Source: Alphaproteobacteria bacterium
GTDB lineage: Bacteria > Pseudomonadota > Alphaproteobacteria > JAEUKQ01 > JAIBAD01
DNA: 64,000 nt
NCBI GenBank assembly: GCA_019695395.1
Contig: JAIBAD010000002.1
Span: forward strand, 1-64,000
Direction of reading: 5' to 3'
Shown here: in pieces, positions 25,371 through 34,757 of the stretch
Position numbering within the stretch: position 1 is the stretch's first letter
How the letters are laid out: each line of letters starts with the position of its first letter
The notes under the pieces: model-generated
The model's database searches: none
What the model saw: the letters and a program-made list of their open reading frames with translations, nothing else
Told to the model about the DNA's origin: nothing
Program-made: the position numbers and the translations under genes

Positions 25371-26408
25371 TTGTCTAAAAAAAGCATTTTAGATCTTTTT
25401 CAATCTAATAAACCTTTGAATAAAAAAGTCCCTTTTTGGTTTATGCGCCAAGCTGGAAGATATCTTCCAGAATATTTGGTCTTAAGACATAAACGAGAAA
25501 AATTCCTGGATCTTTGTCTTGACCCAAAATTAGCAACAGAAATTACTTTGCAACCAATTCACCGATTTGATATGGATGCTGCTATTCTTTTTTCAGATAT
25601 TCTTATAGTACCCTATGCACTTGGTATCCCAGTTGATTTTAAAGATGGATTTGGTCCTAAATTAAAGTCTTTAGATCACAAGGATGATATAAAAAAAATT
25701 AATCAGAAAAAGTTTTTAGATTTATGTAGCCCAGTTTTTGAAACGGTTCAAAATATTTCAAAAAAACTTTCCCCAAATAAAACCCTTATTGGTTTCTCTG
25801 GGGCACCTTGGACATTAGCAACTTATATGATAGAAGGCCAAAGCAGTAAGGATTTTAAAAAAACGAAATTATGGGCCTATAATGATCCTTATTCTTTTCA
25901 AAAACTTATTGATATCTTAATCGAATCTATAGTTCTTTATGTATGTGAACAGATTAAAAATGGGGCAGAAATTATTCAAATTTTTGATAGTTGGGCAGGC
26001 GTATTGTCATGTAGCCAATTAGATTTGTGGTCTATAAATCCTTTAAAATCTATTATTGAGCAAGTAAAAAAATATTATCCCCATATACCTTTTATTGTTT
26101 TTCCCAAGGGGGTTGGGGTTAATTATTATAAATATGATTTTTGTGATGGATTAGGATTTGATTCACATACACCAAGATCATGGATTTTAGAGAATATACC
26201 GAATAAAATTGTTATCCAAGGGAATTTAGATCCCCTACTTTTAGTCACAGGAGGGACAAGCATGGAAGAAGAAACCATTAATATTTTAAATACTTTTTCC
26301 AAGCGAAAATTTATTTTTAACTTAGGTCATGGCGTTCTTCCAGAAACACCTATTGATCACATGGCTAGACTTTGTCAATTAATTCGCCAATATAAAAAAT
26401 ATGAATAG
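25371..26408 (+). CDS. hemE: uroporphyrinogen decarboxylase
   Basis: Converts uroporphyrinogen III to coproporphyrinogen III in heme synthesis. PFWFMRQAGRYLPEY near residue 20-34 is the first signature; GFSGAPWTLATYMIEGQSSKDF and the C-terminal GHGVLPETP motif follow. Length 345 is normal. The start codon is TTG (25371); the next in-frame ATG is inside the active-site motif, so TTG is required. No strong SD is visible. It begins the rightward hemE-hemH-hemJ-rho run beside the candidate origin. Confidence 0.95.
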   Translation: MSKKSILDLFQSNKPLNKKVPFWFMRQAGRYLPEYLVLRHKREKFLDLCLDPKLATEITLQPIHRFDMDAAILFSDILIVPYALGIPVDFKDGFGPKLKSLDHKDDIKKINQKKFLDLCSPVFETVQNISKKLSPNKTLIGFSGAPWTLATYMIEGQSSKDFKKTKLWAYNDPYSFQKLIDILIESIVLYVCEQIKNGAEIIQIFDSWAGVLSCSQLDLWSINPLKSIIEQVKKYYPHIPFIVFPKGVGVNYYKYDFCDGLGFDSHTPRSWILENIPNKIVIQGNLDPLLLVTGGTSMEEETINILNTFSKRKFIFNLGHGVLPETPIDHMARLCQLIRQYKKYE

Positions 26409-26449
26409 AAAAGATTCGGTGAAATAAAAATTTAGGAGAGTTTAAAGTT

Positions 26450-27505
26450 TTGGTTCGTAAAAAATTAGCGGTGGTTTTATTTAATCTTGGGGGTCCAGAT
26501 AGTTTGGATGCAGTTAAACCATTCTTATTCAATCTTTTTTATGATAAAGCCATCATTAATCTTAATAATCCATGGCGATGGTTACTTGCCAAATTGATTT
26601 CTTCTAGAAGACATAAGAAAGCGCAAGGTATTTATAGTAAAATAGGTGGTTTTTCACCGCTTTTGAAAAATACGCAAGCTCAAGCTCTTGCCTTAGAAAA
26701 TGAATTAGCAAAACAATTTGATTGTGAGGTGAAAGTTTTTATAACAATGCGATATTGGTATCCACGTGTTGAAGAAACCACCGACAGAGTAGTAAATTTT
26801 AACCCAGATGAAATAATTCTTTTACCTTTGTATCCTCAATATTCAAAGACAACAACAGGATCAAGTATAAAGGATTGGAATTTAGAAGCAGCTAAGAAGA
26901 AGATTAATGTACCAACAAAGATTATTTGTTGTTATCCTTTACTAGATGGTTATGTTAATACAATATCTAAAATTTTATCTGATAAATTGGTGGAAGCAAA
27001 AAGAACATTTCCTAAAGTCAGAATTTTATTTTCTGTTCATGGGTTACCGGAAAAAATTATTAAAGAAGGTGATCCTTATAAATTTCATATAGAAAAAACC
27101 GCAAAAAAAATTGTAGAAAATGCTGGAATTCAAAATGAAGATTGGATTGTTTGTTATCAAAGCAGGGTTGGTCCGGTGAAATGGATAGAACCTTTTTTGA
27201 TTGATGAAATAAAAAGAGCAGGAAAAGACAAAATACCTGTTCTTGTCGCCCCTATAGGGTTTGTTTCTGAACATTCTGAAACATTGGTTGAATTAGATAT
27301 AGATATGAAACTTTTATCTGAAAAATTGGGGGTTCCAGCTTTTTGGCGGGTTCCAACTGTTAGTACAAGAGATACCTTCATTAAAGGCTTGGTAAAAATG
27401 GTTAAAGATGTTTATAACAGATCAGAGATATGCCCACAAAATATAAAAGAATGTGAAGATCACTATTTATTATGTCAAAGACGGTTATTAAATATTCCAA
27501 GGTGA
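26450..27505 (+). CDS. hemH: ferrochelatase
   Basis: Inserts Fe2+ into protoporphyrin IX, the last step of heme synthesis, at the inner membrane. AVVLFNLGGPDSLDAVKPFL at the N-terminus, the metal/porphyrin site in LFSVHGLPEKIIKEGDPY, and APIGFVSEHSETLVELD are the family signatures. Length 351 is usual. The start is TTG at 26450 with AGGAG (26434-26438) eleven bases upstream. Three bases separate it from hemJ, so the two are co-transcribed. Confidence 0.95.
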   Translation: MVRKKLAVVLFNLGGPDSLDAVKPFLFNLFYDKAIINLNNPWRWLLAKLISSRRHKKAQGIYSKIGGFSPLLKNTQAQALALENELAKQFDCEVKVFITMRYWYPRVEETTDRVVNFNPDEIILLPLYPQYSKTTTGSSIKDWNLEAAKKKINVPTKIICCYPLLDGYVNTISKILSDKLVEAKRTFPKVRILFSVHGLPEKIIKEGDPYKFHIEKTAKKIVENAGIQNEDWIVCYQSRVGPVKWIEPFLIDEIKRAGKDKIPVLVAPIGFVSEHSETLVELDIDMKLLSEKLGVPAFWRVPTVSTRDTFIKGLVKMVKDVYNRSEICPQNIKECEDHYLLCQRRLLNIPR

Positions 27506-27508
27506 TTT

Positions 27509-27943
27509 ATGATTGAAAATAGTTATTTATGGTTGAAAATAGGTCATATCGTTTCAATTGTAACCTGGATGGCTGGTATGTTTTATCTACCAAGACTTTA
27601 TGTTTACCACGCCCAATTAAATTATAATGACCAGGCTTATGAAATATTCAAAACAATGGAAAGGAAACTCTTAAGAATTATTATTAATCCTTCTATGGTT
27701 ATGGCATGGGGTTTTGGATTATTATTAGCTTGGCAGGCTAATTATTGGATGCAAGGTTGGTTTCACGCAAAATTAACTTTGGTTATTATTCTACAAATTC
27801 TTCATATTTGTTTAGCAAAATGGCGCCGCGATTTTGAAAAAGGAAAAAATAGGCATAGCCCACGTTTTTATAAGTGGATTAATGAAATACCAACTTTGGT
27901 TCTAATTTTTATAGTTATTCTTGTAATTTTGAAGCCTTTTTAA
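27509..27943 (+). CDS. hemJ: protoporphyrinogen IX oxidase HemJ
   Basis: Membrane enzyme that oxidises protoporphyrinogen IX to protoporphyrin IX, the reaction before ferrochelatase. The 144-residue protein has four predicted membrane helices; the conserved His of the heme site is in LKIGHIVSIVTWMAGMFYLPRL-F/Y, and MERKLLRIIINPSMV is typical. AAGGTGA precedes the ATG. It lies three bases after hemH; hemJ next to rho is a common alphaproteobacterial arrangement. Confidence 0.93.
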   Translation: MIENSYLWLKIGHIVSIVTWMAGMFYLPRLYVYHAQLNYNDQAYEIFKTMERKLLRIIINPSMVMAWGFGLLLAWQANYWMQGWFHAKLTLVIILQILHICLAKWRRDFEKGKNRHSPRFYKWINEIPTLVLIFIVILVILKPF

Positions 27944-27951
27944 AAATAGTG

Positions 27952-27980
27952 TTGACATTGTGTTTTTTTTGCGTTAAGGC
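27952..27980 (+). promoter_or_regulatory. possible sigma70 promoter of rho
   Basis: A perfect -35 (TTGACA, 27952-27957) lies just after hemJ. The -10 region at the right spacing (TAAGGC, 27975-27980) is poor. A leader of about 135 bases would precede rho, long enough for the autoregulatory leaders known for this gene, but no structure was recognised. Confidence 0.35.
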
Positions 27981-28122
27981 GGACAGAGAACATTTCAATA
28001 TATTCATCTTTAATTATTCACCAGGGTTTTTTCTTATATTTACATAAGCATCATCGAAGATATAAAGTAACCCCTTTTTTCAATTTCTCTTTCAATTTTC
28101 CCCATAAATTATTTAGGTTTTC

Positions 28123-29379
28123 ATGAATCTTCAAGAATTAAAACGTAAGTCACCTGCCGAACTTTTAGCTTTTGCTGAAGAATTGCAGATAGAAAATGCC
28201 AGTAATTTGCGCAAACAGGATATGGTTTTTGCTGTTTTAAAAAGGTTAGCAGATAATGGAACCGCCATATTTGGGGATGGTGTTCTTGAAATTTTACAAG
28301 ATGGATTTGGTTTTCTTCGCTCACCAGAAGCTAACTATTTACCAGGACCTGATGATATTTATGTAAGTCCAAGCCAAGTTAGACGCTTTGGGCTACGTAC
28401 AGGGGATACGGTTGAAGGTCAAATTCGTTCTCCTAATGATGGGGAAAGATATTTTGCTTTATTAAAAGTTAATACCATAAATTTTGATCAACCAGAGAAA
28501 CTTCGCCACCGAATCAATTTTGATAATTTAACACCTCTTTATCCTGAACGACGTTTAAAATGTGAAATTGAAGATCCCACCCGTAAAGAATTAACCACAA
28601 GGGTTATTGATCTTATAGCCCCTTTGGGTAAAGGCCAACGTGCTTTAATTGTAGCCCCACCGCGTACGGGTAAAACGGTTATGTTACAAAATATAGCCCA
28701 CGCTATTTCAACCAATCATCCTGAATGTTATTTGATTGTTTTATTAATCGATGAACGTCCAGAAGAAGTAACCGATATGGCACGTTCCGTCAAAGGAGAG
28801 GTTATAAGTTCCACTTTTGATGAACCAGCAGCGCGCCATGTTCAAGTTGCCGAAATGGTTATAGAAAAAGCAAAAAGATTGGTTGAACATAAACGTGATG
28901 TTGTTATTCTTCTTGATTCGATAACAAGATTGGCAAGGGCTTATAACACGGTTGTCCCATCCTCTGGTAAAGTTTTAACAGGAGGGGTTGATGCCAATGC
29001 CCTGCAACGTCCCAAGCGTTTCTTTGGGGCGGCAAGAAATATCGAAGAAGGTGGATCTTTAACCATTATTGCAACGGCTTTGATTGAAACAGGAAGCCGG
29101 ATGGATGAAGTTATATTTGAAGAATTTAAAGGAACAGGGAATTCAGAAATTATTCTTGATCGTAAAATTTCAGATAAAAGAACATTTCCTGCTATTGATA
29201 TTACCAAATCTGGAACCAGAAAGGAAGAATTGTTAGTTGATAAAGCTACCCTTTCTAAAATGTGGGTCTTGCGCCGTATTTTAATGCCTATGGGTGCTGT
29301 TGATGGGATGGAATTTTTACTGGAAAAATTAAAGAATGCAAAAACCAATAATGATTTCTTTAATTCTATGAATCAATAA
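28123..29379 (+). CDS. rho: transcription termination factor Rho
   Basis: Hexameric RNA-dependent ATPase that ends transcription. Residues 1-45 are the Rho N-terminal helical domain ([21 protein letters not shown]), then the cold-shock-like RNA-binding domain with [11 protein letters not shown], and the ATPase with Walker A APPRTGKT at 178-185, [13 protein letters not shown] and the Q-loop/R-loop region. Length 418 is normal. It is convergent with pyrF. It follows hemJ, the usual position; however, mnmE, which normally follows in the same direction, is here 7 kb away and reversed. Confidence 0.97.
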   Translation: MNLQELKRKSPAELLAFAEELQIENASNLRKQDMVFAVLKRLADNGTAIFGDGVLEILQDGFGFLRSPEANYLPGPDDIYVSPSQVRRFGLRTGDTVEGQIRSPNDGERYFALLKVNTINFDQPEKLRHRINFDNLTPLYPERRLKCEIEDPTRKELTTRVIDLIAPLGKGQRALIVAPPRTGKTVMLQNIAHAISTNHPECYLIVLLIDERPEEVTDMARSVKGEVISSTFDEPAARHVQVAEMVIEKAKRLVEHKRDVVILLDSITRLARAYNTVVPSSGKVLTGGVDANALQRPKRFFGAARNIEEGGSLTIIATALIETGSRMDEVIFEEFKGTGNSEIILDRKISDKRTFPAIDITKSGTRKEELLVDKATLSKMWVLRRILMPMGAVDGMEFLLEKLKNAKTNNDFFNSMNQ

Positions 29380-29413
29380 TTTATAGATTTATATAAAAAT
29401 TTATTTATAGATC

Positions 29414-30247
29414 TTAATCTTTTTGCCATAGTTTTTTTGATTGATTAATCATTAAATCAAGGTCTTCTTTAAATTTTTCAGTTGGGCCCTTTACTAAAAG
29501 AGATCTGGATGCAATGGGAATTAATCTTTTTCGATTTGGCCATGTTTCCAAATCCTTAATACTAGCCCCTTGTGCACCAATTCCAGGGCACAGAACAAGG
29601 GCATTTCCCAATTTTGACAAATCATTTACCTGAAGATCACGTCGTGTTGCCCCGATAACCGCACCAATTAAAGGCTGAGCTAAATTATTTTGATTATAAA
29701 GGTTAATTTCATCTAGTAAATGTTGCATAATAGTACGCCCATCTTTTAATTGGGCTTGCTGAAGTTTTATCCCATCAGGATTGGAAGAAGCAACAACCAC
29801 AAAGATACCAGTACCATCTTTTTTTGATTGGTCTAAAAAGGGACTAAGAGAACCAAACCCCAAATAGGGATTAACTGTTAAAGCATCTGCTTTAAGATAA
29901 CTGTTGGGACCCAAAAGCCCATCTGCATAAGCTTTGGAGGTTGATCCAATATCCCCTCTTTTGGCATCAAGCAGGATAAGAATATTATTCTTATGGGCCT
30001 TTTCAATAAAGTCTTTTAAAACAAACCAGCCATCGCCGCCAAATCGTTCAAAAAAGGCAATTTGAGGTTTAAGTAAAGATATTTTTTTCTCTAGGGTTGT
30101 AAGCAAGCTTTCACAAAATTTGGAAAGTCCTTCAGCCGTATCAGGTAATTGCCAAGCATTCAAAATTTCTGAACTAGGATCAACGCCTAAACAAAAAGGT
30201 GATTTACTTTGGGATAATTTTTCAAATTGTTCGGTAAAATTAAACAT
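29414..30247 (-). CDS. pyrF: orotidine 5'-phosphate decarboxylase, long (type 2) form
   Basis: Final step of UMP synthesis. At 277 residues it belongs to the longer PyrF subfamily: CLGVDPSSEIL at the start, the catalytic LLDAKRGDIGSTSKAYA, NPYLGFGSLSPFL and VIGATRRDLQ, and the phosphate-loop region LCPGIGAQG near the end. It is downstream of parB in the same direction with 32 bases between. It is convergent with rho. pyrF beside parB is not part of the commonly seen par operon. Confidence 0.93.
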   Translation of the reverse strand: MFNFTEQFEKLSQSKSPFCLGVDPSSEILNAWQLPDTAEGLSKFCESLLTTLEKKISLLKPQIAFFERFGGDGWFVLKDFIEKAHKNNILILLDAKRGDIGSTSKAYADGLLGPNSYLKADALTVNPYLGFGSLSPFLDQSKKDGTGIFVVVASSNPDGIKLQQAQLKDGRTIMQHLLDEINLYNQNNLAQPLIGAVIGATRRDLQVNDLSKLGNALVLCPGIGAQGASIKDLETWPNRKRLIPIASRSLLVKGPTEKFKEDLDLMINQSKKLWQKD

Positions 30248-30279
30248 GGGTAAACTTAAACATAAAATTTTATATAAAA

Positions 30280-31182
30280 TTAGAAACTTAATTTTTTGAT
30301 AATATCATTAAGCTGCTCCGGCTTGGAAAAATAAATAGTTATATGTCCTGGCTCACGCCCCTTGATATTTGCATTGTAATCAAGCGAAACACGTAACCCT
30401 AAAAATTGAGAAATATTCTTTTCAAGTTCAAGCGTTTCGTCATCTTTGCTGTGGATGGATATTTTTTTTCTTCTGGGGGAAGAGTTTGGTTTTGTTCTGG
30501 TCAGAGACATTATTTTTTCTACTTGCCGTACAGATAAATTTTTATCAATAATTTCTTTGGCAAGAGGAACAGGGTCTTTACTGTTTAATAAGGCACGTGC
30601 ATGACCAAAACTTAAATGGCCCGTTTTAATCATTAAACGAATTTCTGCAGGTAAATTTAAAAGACGGATGATATTGGTAATATGGCTTCGGCTTTTACCA
30701 ACATGTTTAGCAATCGTTTCCTGTGTATGTCCAAATTGATCTTGAAGTTTGCGGTAGGCTTCCGCTTCTTCCAAAGGGTTTAAATCTTGGCGTTGAACAT
30801 TTTCAATGATGGCCCATTCTAAGGCTTGATTATCATTAAGGTCTTTAAGAATAATGGGTACCTGATGCAGTTGTGCAAGTTGGGCTGCCCGCCATCTGCG
30901 TTCTCCTGCAATAATTTCGTAAAACCCATTTTTATCTTTTTTGGGTCGAACAAGAATAGGTTGAATAATACCATGATGTTTAATGGATTCAGCTAAGGAA
31001 GAAAGTTCTTCTTCATCAAAATAGGTACGGGGTTGGCTTACACCTGGCATCAATTTTTCAATGGACACTATAGACGTGGATTTACTTTCCTGATTTTCTA
31101 CCAAAGGACTTTCATTACTTGGAGAAGTAATAAGAGCAGAAAGACCACGTCCCAGATTTTTTTTGGTGGAAGAATTTTGCAT
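30280..31182 (-). CDS. parB: chromosome partitioning protein ParB
   Basis: CTP-dependent clamp that loads on parS and spreads to form the partition complex. GLGRGLSALI near residue 11 is the ParA-interaction start; the CTPase/ParB-N domain has QPRTYFDEEELSSLAESIKHHGIIQPILVR and the AGERRWRAAQLA motif with the ENVQRQDLNPLEEAEAY segment; the HTH is near QETIAKHVGKSRSHITNIIRLLNLP; the C-terminal ~60 residues dimerise. Length 300 is normal. It lies 23 bases after parA. Two parS sites lie 1.6 and 3.5 kb upstream in rsmG/mnmG. Confidence 0.97.
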   Translation of the reverse strand: MQNSSTKKNLGRGLSALITSPSNESPLVENQESKSTSIVSIEKLMPGVSQPRTYFDEEELSSLAESIKHHGIIQPILVRPKKDKNGFYEIIAGERRWRAAQLAQLHQVPIILKDLNDNQALEWAIIENVQRQDLNPLEEAEAYRKLQDQFGHTQETIAKHVGKSRSHITNIIRLLNLPAEIRLMIKTGHLSFGHARALLNSKDPVPLAKEIIDKNLSVRQVEKIMSLTRTKPNSSPRRKKISIHSKDDETLELEKNISQFLGLRVSLDYNANIKGREPGHITIYFSKPEQLNDIIKKLSF

Positions 31183-31205
31183 AAGAAATATCCTTTGATT
31201 TTAGA

Positions 31206-31994
31206 TTATGCGGAAAGTTTATTAAAATTATTGTTTTGTGCCAAAAGTTCGGCTGCAAGATTGATATAAGCTTGCGATCCTTGGCAGCGATGATCATAAA
31301 CAAGAACGGGTTGGCCATGGGATGGTGCTTCAGAAATACGAACATTACGCGGGATAATGGTTTGATAAACTTTATCCTTAAAATAGGTACGAACATCATC
31401 AGCAACCATATCACATAAATTATTACGTTTGTCATACATCGTTAAGACAATCCCCTGAAGATCAAGAGTTGGATTTAAGGATTTTTTGACCATATCTATG
31501 GTTTTTAAAAGTTGGCTTAATCCTTCAAGCGCATAAAACTCACATTGAAGAGGAACAAGAACACTATGGGCGGTGGTTAAAGCATTAAGGGTTAAAAGCG
31601 ATAAGGAAGGTGGACAATCAATTAAAACCGTATGGTATTTTGCCAAATTCATATGTTTTAAACTATTTGACAAGCGATATTCGCGCCTATCTATATCAAC
31701 TAATTCAATTTCTGCCCCTGATAGGTCAAGAGATGCAGGTATGATATCAAGATTCGCAATAGATGTTGGAAGAATAGATTTTAAATAATCTTCACTTTGG
31801 ACTAATAAATCATAACTAGTTTTAACCCGTTGATCGTGATTAATACCAAGCCCGGTGCTGGCATTTGCTTGGGGATCAAAATCAATAAGTAAAACTTGTT
31901 TATCACACGCAGCAAGAGCTGTGGCAAGATTTATGGCGGTTGTGGTTTTTCCAACGCCACCTTTTTGATTAGCAAGGGCGATAATTTTTGTCAT
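31206..31994 (-). CDS. parA: chromosome partitioning ATPase ParA
   Basis: Walker-type ATPase that moves ParB-parS complexes over the nucleoid. The deviant Walker A KGGVGKTTTAINLATALAA is at 11-29, VLLIDFDPQANASTGLG is the A' motif and TVLIDCPPSLSLLTLNAL the Walker B region. Length 262 is normal for chromosomal ParA. The gene is upstream of parB in one operon and downstream of rsmG, the conserved order. Confidence 0.97.
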   Translation of the reverse strand: MTKIIALANQKGGVGKTTTAINLATALAACDKQVLLIDFDPQANASTGLGINHDQRVKTSYDLLVQSEDYLKSILPTSIANLDIIPASLDLSGAEIELVDIDRREYRLSNSLKHMNLAKYHTVLIDCPPSLSLLTLNALTTAHSVLVPLQCEFYALEGLSQLLKTIDMVKKSLNPTLDLQGIVLTMYDKRNNLCDMVADDVRTYFKDKVYQTIIPRNVRISEAPSHGQPVLVYDHRCQGSQAYINLAAELLAQNNNFNKLSA

Positions 31995-32084
31995 AAATGG
32001 GGCCTATTCTTTATTTATATCTTTACCAGGAAAAATATTAAAATCATAGTAAAACTATTAAACCGAATTCATCTAAAATATAGA

Positions 32085-32804
32085 CTAAGAAACTTTTTGT
32101 AAGTTTGAAATTTTAACAATAATTCCTGTGGGGTCAGAAATGCTCGGGAAAAGATCAATTTTTGCGTGCCAGTTTTTTTTCATTTCTTCCAATTCTTGGG
32201 GTACATTTTTTCCTTTAAGAAAGAGAGCATATCCTTTATTTTCAATAAAAGGATAGGCATAAAAAACAAGATCATCCAATTTTGTTAAGCCACGTGCTGT
32301 TATAACATCGATAGTATGGTTTGAATTTTGTGAATCGTGAATATTAAAATCTTTTAAATCAATATCTTGTATAAGCTTTGGATGGATTTCCACTTGATTA
32401 CTAGGTAATTGATGCCCAGATGATTTTAAATTAGAATACTGATTTAAATTAAGATGTCCATTTAAATTAAGATTTCTGGCAAGTTCATTTAAAAAAGCAG
32501 ATTTTCTTTGATCAGATTCAACAAGATGGACTTTTTTAATTCCCATCAGGGCTAAAACCATTCCAGGAAATCCAGCCCCACTTCCTAAATCCATAAGAGT
32601 AGCATTTGGATCTATATAAGAATAAAGTTGAGCAGAATCCAAAAAATGTCTTCGCCAAATATATTTTAGGCTTTCTGGGCTAACCAAATTTATTGATTTT
32701 TGCCATTGTTCTAAAAGAGATTTATAAATTTTGAACCTATCTAATGTTTCACGTGAAACATGGATGATTTTTTGAAAATCATCAGATGTGAAAAAAGAAT
32801 TCAT
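32085..32804 (-). CDS. rsmG: 16S rRNA (guanine-527-N7)-methyltransferase
   Basis: SAM-dependent methylation of G527 in 16S rRNA. The SAM loop is LMDLGSGAGFPGMVLALMG, and the start contains FQKIIHVSRETLDRFKIY, the family's N-terminal signature; the DNA encoding HVSRET is itself a parS site. The 239-residue length is somewhat above the usual 205-215 because of an insertion of about 35 residues around Asn/Leu/Ser-rich sequence near position 135-170, before the VITARGLTKL motif. Its start overlaps the mnmG stop by one base. Confidence 0.95.
   Translation of the reverse strand: MNSFFTSDDFQKIIHVSRETLDRFKIYKSLLEQWQKSINLVSPESLKYIWRRHFLDSAQLYSYIDPNATLMDLGSGAGFPGMVLALMGIKKVHLVESDQRKSAFLNELARNLNLNGHLNLNQYSNLKSSGHQLPSNQVEIHPKLIQDIDLKDFNIHDSQNSNHTIDVITARGLTKLDDLVFYAYPFIENKGYALFLKGKNVPQELEEMKKNWHAKIDLFPSISDPTGIIVKISNLQKVS
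32744..32761. promoter_or_regulatory. parS: parS site inside rsmG
   Basis: A perfect 18-bp palindrome ATGTTTCACGTGAAACAT containing the 16-bp chromosomal parS consensus TGTTTCACGTGAAACA. It lies within the rsmG coding region, encoding HVSRET, 1.6 kb upstream of parB. A ParB nucleation site by match to the established consensus. Confidence 0.92.
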
Positions 32805-34723
32805 TACGCAAATTTTTTATCATCATCCAGATTTTTATTACTCAACACGCGATCTTGGCGTGCAAAACGTAAAAGAGCAGTAAGAGCCGCGGGGGTAATT
32901 CCAGGAATTCTAGCAGCTGCACCAAGCGTAGTGGGCTTTATTTGTGATAATTTTTGTTTAAGTTCATTAGAAAGACTTGAAATTGCAAAATAATCAAGAT
33001 CATTGGGTATTTTAAAAAAATGATCTTTACGATAGTTTTTTATATCAGCTTCTTGTCTTTTTAAATACCCAGAATATTTGGCATCAATTTCCAATTGTTC
33101 TGCGATAATGGGGTGAATTTCTTTTAGTTCGGGCCAAATTTGCCCTAATTTATCCATAGATAGATCCGAATAACTTAAAAACTCTAATGCTGTCCGGCGA
33201 ACCCCATCATGATTTATAGTAAATCCTTTATTTTTTAATTCATTAGGGGTAAGGGCAAAAGATTCCAAAAGCAACCGCGCTTTTTGAAGATCATTCATTT
33301 TTTTAGTAAAACTTTCTTTTCTTGACAAACCAACTAAACCAATAGATATACCTTTTTCTGTGAGTCTACGATCCGCATTATCCGCACGTAAACTTAATCG
33401 ATATTCAGCTCTAGATGTAAACATGCGATAAGGTTCTGTGGTGCCAAGTGTTACAAGATCATCAATCATTACCCCAATATAGGCTTCAGCCCGATCGAGC
33501 GTAAAAGTTTTATCTTGATTACCAGTGCAAAGGGCTGCATTTGTGCCTGCAATTAATCCTTGGGCAGCAGCTTCTTCATAACCGGTGGTGCCATTAATTT
33601 GTCCTGCAAGAAAAAGATTAGAAACCTTTTTAGTGGCCAATGTTGGATATAGTTCACGTGGATCGACAAAATCATATTCTATGGCATAACCATGGCGAAT
33701 AATTTTTGCTTTTTCCAATCCTGGAATTGTTTGAATAAAAGCGTCTTGAATATCAGCAGGAAGTGAGGTGGAAATACCATTAGGGTAAATTGTAGAATCA
33801 TCTAATCCTTCTGGTTCTAAGAAAATTTGATGACTTTCTCTTTGACCAAAACGAACAATTTTATCTTCAATGGATGGGCAATAGCGTGGGCCAGTGCTTT
33901 CAATTTGTCCTGAATAAATAGGTGATGCATGGATATTTTTTTGAATAATTTCATGAGTCAAATGGGTTGTTTTGGTAATATGACATGCAATTTGGGGTGT
34001 TGTTATCTTGTCGGTTAAATAGGAAAAGGGTAAAGGGGGCGTATCACCTTCTTGAAGAGTAAGATTAGCCCAATCAATAGTTTTACCCTCTAATCTTGGG
34101 GGTGTGCCGGTTTTTAAACGACCTAAAGAAAATCCTAAACGCTCCAAGGTTAAAGAAAGACCCATAGAGGGTGCTTCATTAATGCGACCAGCGGGTATTT
34201 TTTGTTGACCAATATGAATTAAGCCTCTTAAAAAGGTACCTGTTGTTAAAACCACAGATTGGCAAGTAAAAATTTGACCATCCGCCGTTTTGATCCCATC
34301 AACTTTTTTAGTGTCAGATGAAAGAATAAAATCTTCAACCGCGAAAGAATAAATTGTAAGGTTAGGGTAATCATGGAGCGCATCTTGCATGGCTTGACGA
34401 TATAATTTTCGGTCAGCTTGGGCCCTTGGTCCGCGAACAGCTGGACCTTTGCTCCGGTTTAAAAGACGAAATTGAATACCAGCTTTGTCGATAATTTTAC
34501 CCATTAATCCATCGAGGGCATCTATTTCTCTGACCAAATGTCCTTTACCCAAACCACCAATGGCGGGGTTACAAGACATTTCACCAATTTTTGCTGCATC
34601 ATGGGTTAAAAGAAGGGTTTTTGCCCCCATTCTTGCTGATGCAGCTGCAGCTTCGCATCCAGCATGGCCACCCCCCACAATAATAACATCAAAAAGATTA
34701 CTTTTAGAATTTTCGTATTTCAT
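32804..34723 (-). CDS. mnmG: tRNA uridine-5-carboxymethylaminomethyl modification enzyme MnmG
   Basis: FAD-dependent partner of MnmE that installs the carboxymethylaminomethyl group on wobble uridine 34. FAD-binding [10 protein letters not shown] is near residues 17-26, [24 protein letters not shown] and the GTFLRG and GRINEAPS blocks follow; the second signature [17 protein letters not shown] is in the middle third. Length 639 is normal. It lies between mnmE (34 bases upstream) and rsmG, the classical gid operon order, with a parS site just upstream of its start. Confidence 0.97.
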   Translation of the reverse strand: MKYENSKSNLFDVIIVGGGHAGCEAAAASARMGAKTLLLTHDAAKIGEMSCNPAIGGLGKGHLVREIDALDGLMGKIIDKAGIQFRLLNRSKGPAVRGPRAQADRKLYRQAMQDALHDYPNLTIYSFAVEDFILSSDTKKVDGIKTADGQIFTCQSVVLTTGTFLRGLIHIGQQKIPAGRINEAPSMGLSLTLERLGFSLGRLKTGTPPRLEGKTIDWANLTLQEGDTPPLPFSYLTDKITTPQIACHITKTTHLTHEIIQKNIHASPIYSGQIESTGPRYCPSIEDKIVRFGQRESHQIFLEPEGLDDSTIYPNGISTSLPADIQDAFIQTIPGLEKAKIIRHGYAIEYDFVDPRELYPTLATKKVSNLFLAGQINGTTGYEEAAAQGLIAGTNAALCTGNQDKTFTLDRAEAYIGVMIDDLVTLGTTEPYRMFTSRAEYRLSLRADNADRRLTEKGISIGLVGLSRKESFTKKMNDLQKARLLLESFALTPNELKNKGFTINHDGVRRTALEFLSYSDLSMDKLGQIWPELKEIHPIIAEQLEIDAKYSGYLKRQEADIKNYRKDHFFKIPNDLDYFAISSLSNELKQKLSQIKPTTLGAAARIPGITPAALTALLRFARQDRVLSNKNLDDDKKFA

Positions 34724-34725
34724 TA

Positions 34726-34741
34726 TGTTTCACGTGGAACA
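34726..34741. promoter_or_regulatory. parS: parS site between mnmE and mnmG
   Basis: TGTTTCACGTGGAACA, one base from a perfect palindrome and matching the chromosomal parS consensus (its arms combine the TTTCAC and TTCCAC variants). It lies two bases upstream of the mnmG ATG, where a Shine-Dalgarno would sit, so ParB binding could affect mnmG expression. Confidence 0.88.
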
Positions 34742-34757
34742 AAATCATTTGCCTAAA

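Noticed and set aside
33650-33665. CACGTG in mnmG as a third parS
   Set aside because: The flanking arms match the consensus at too few positions (GTT...GAT).
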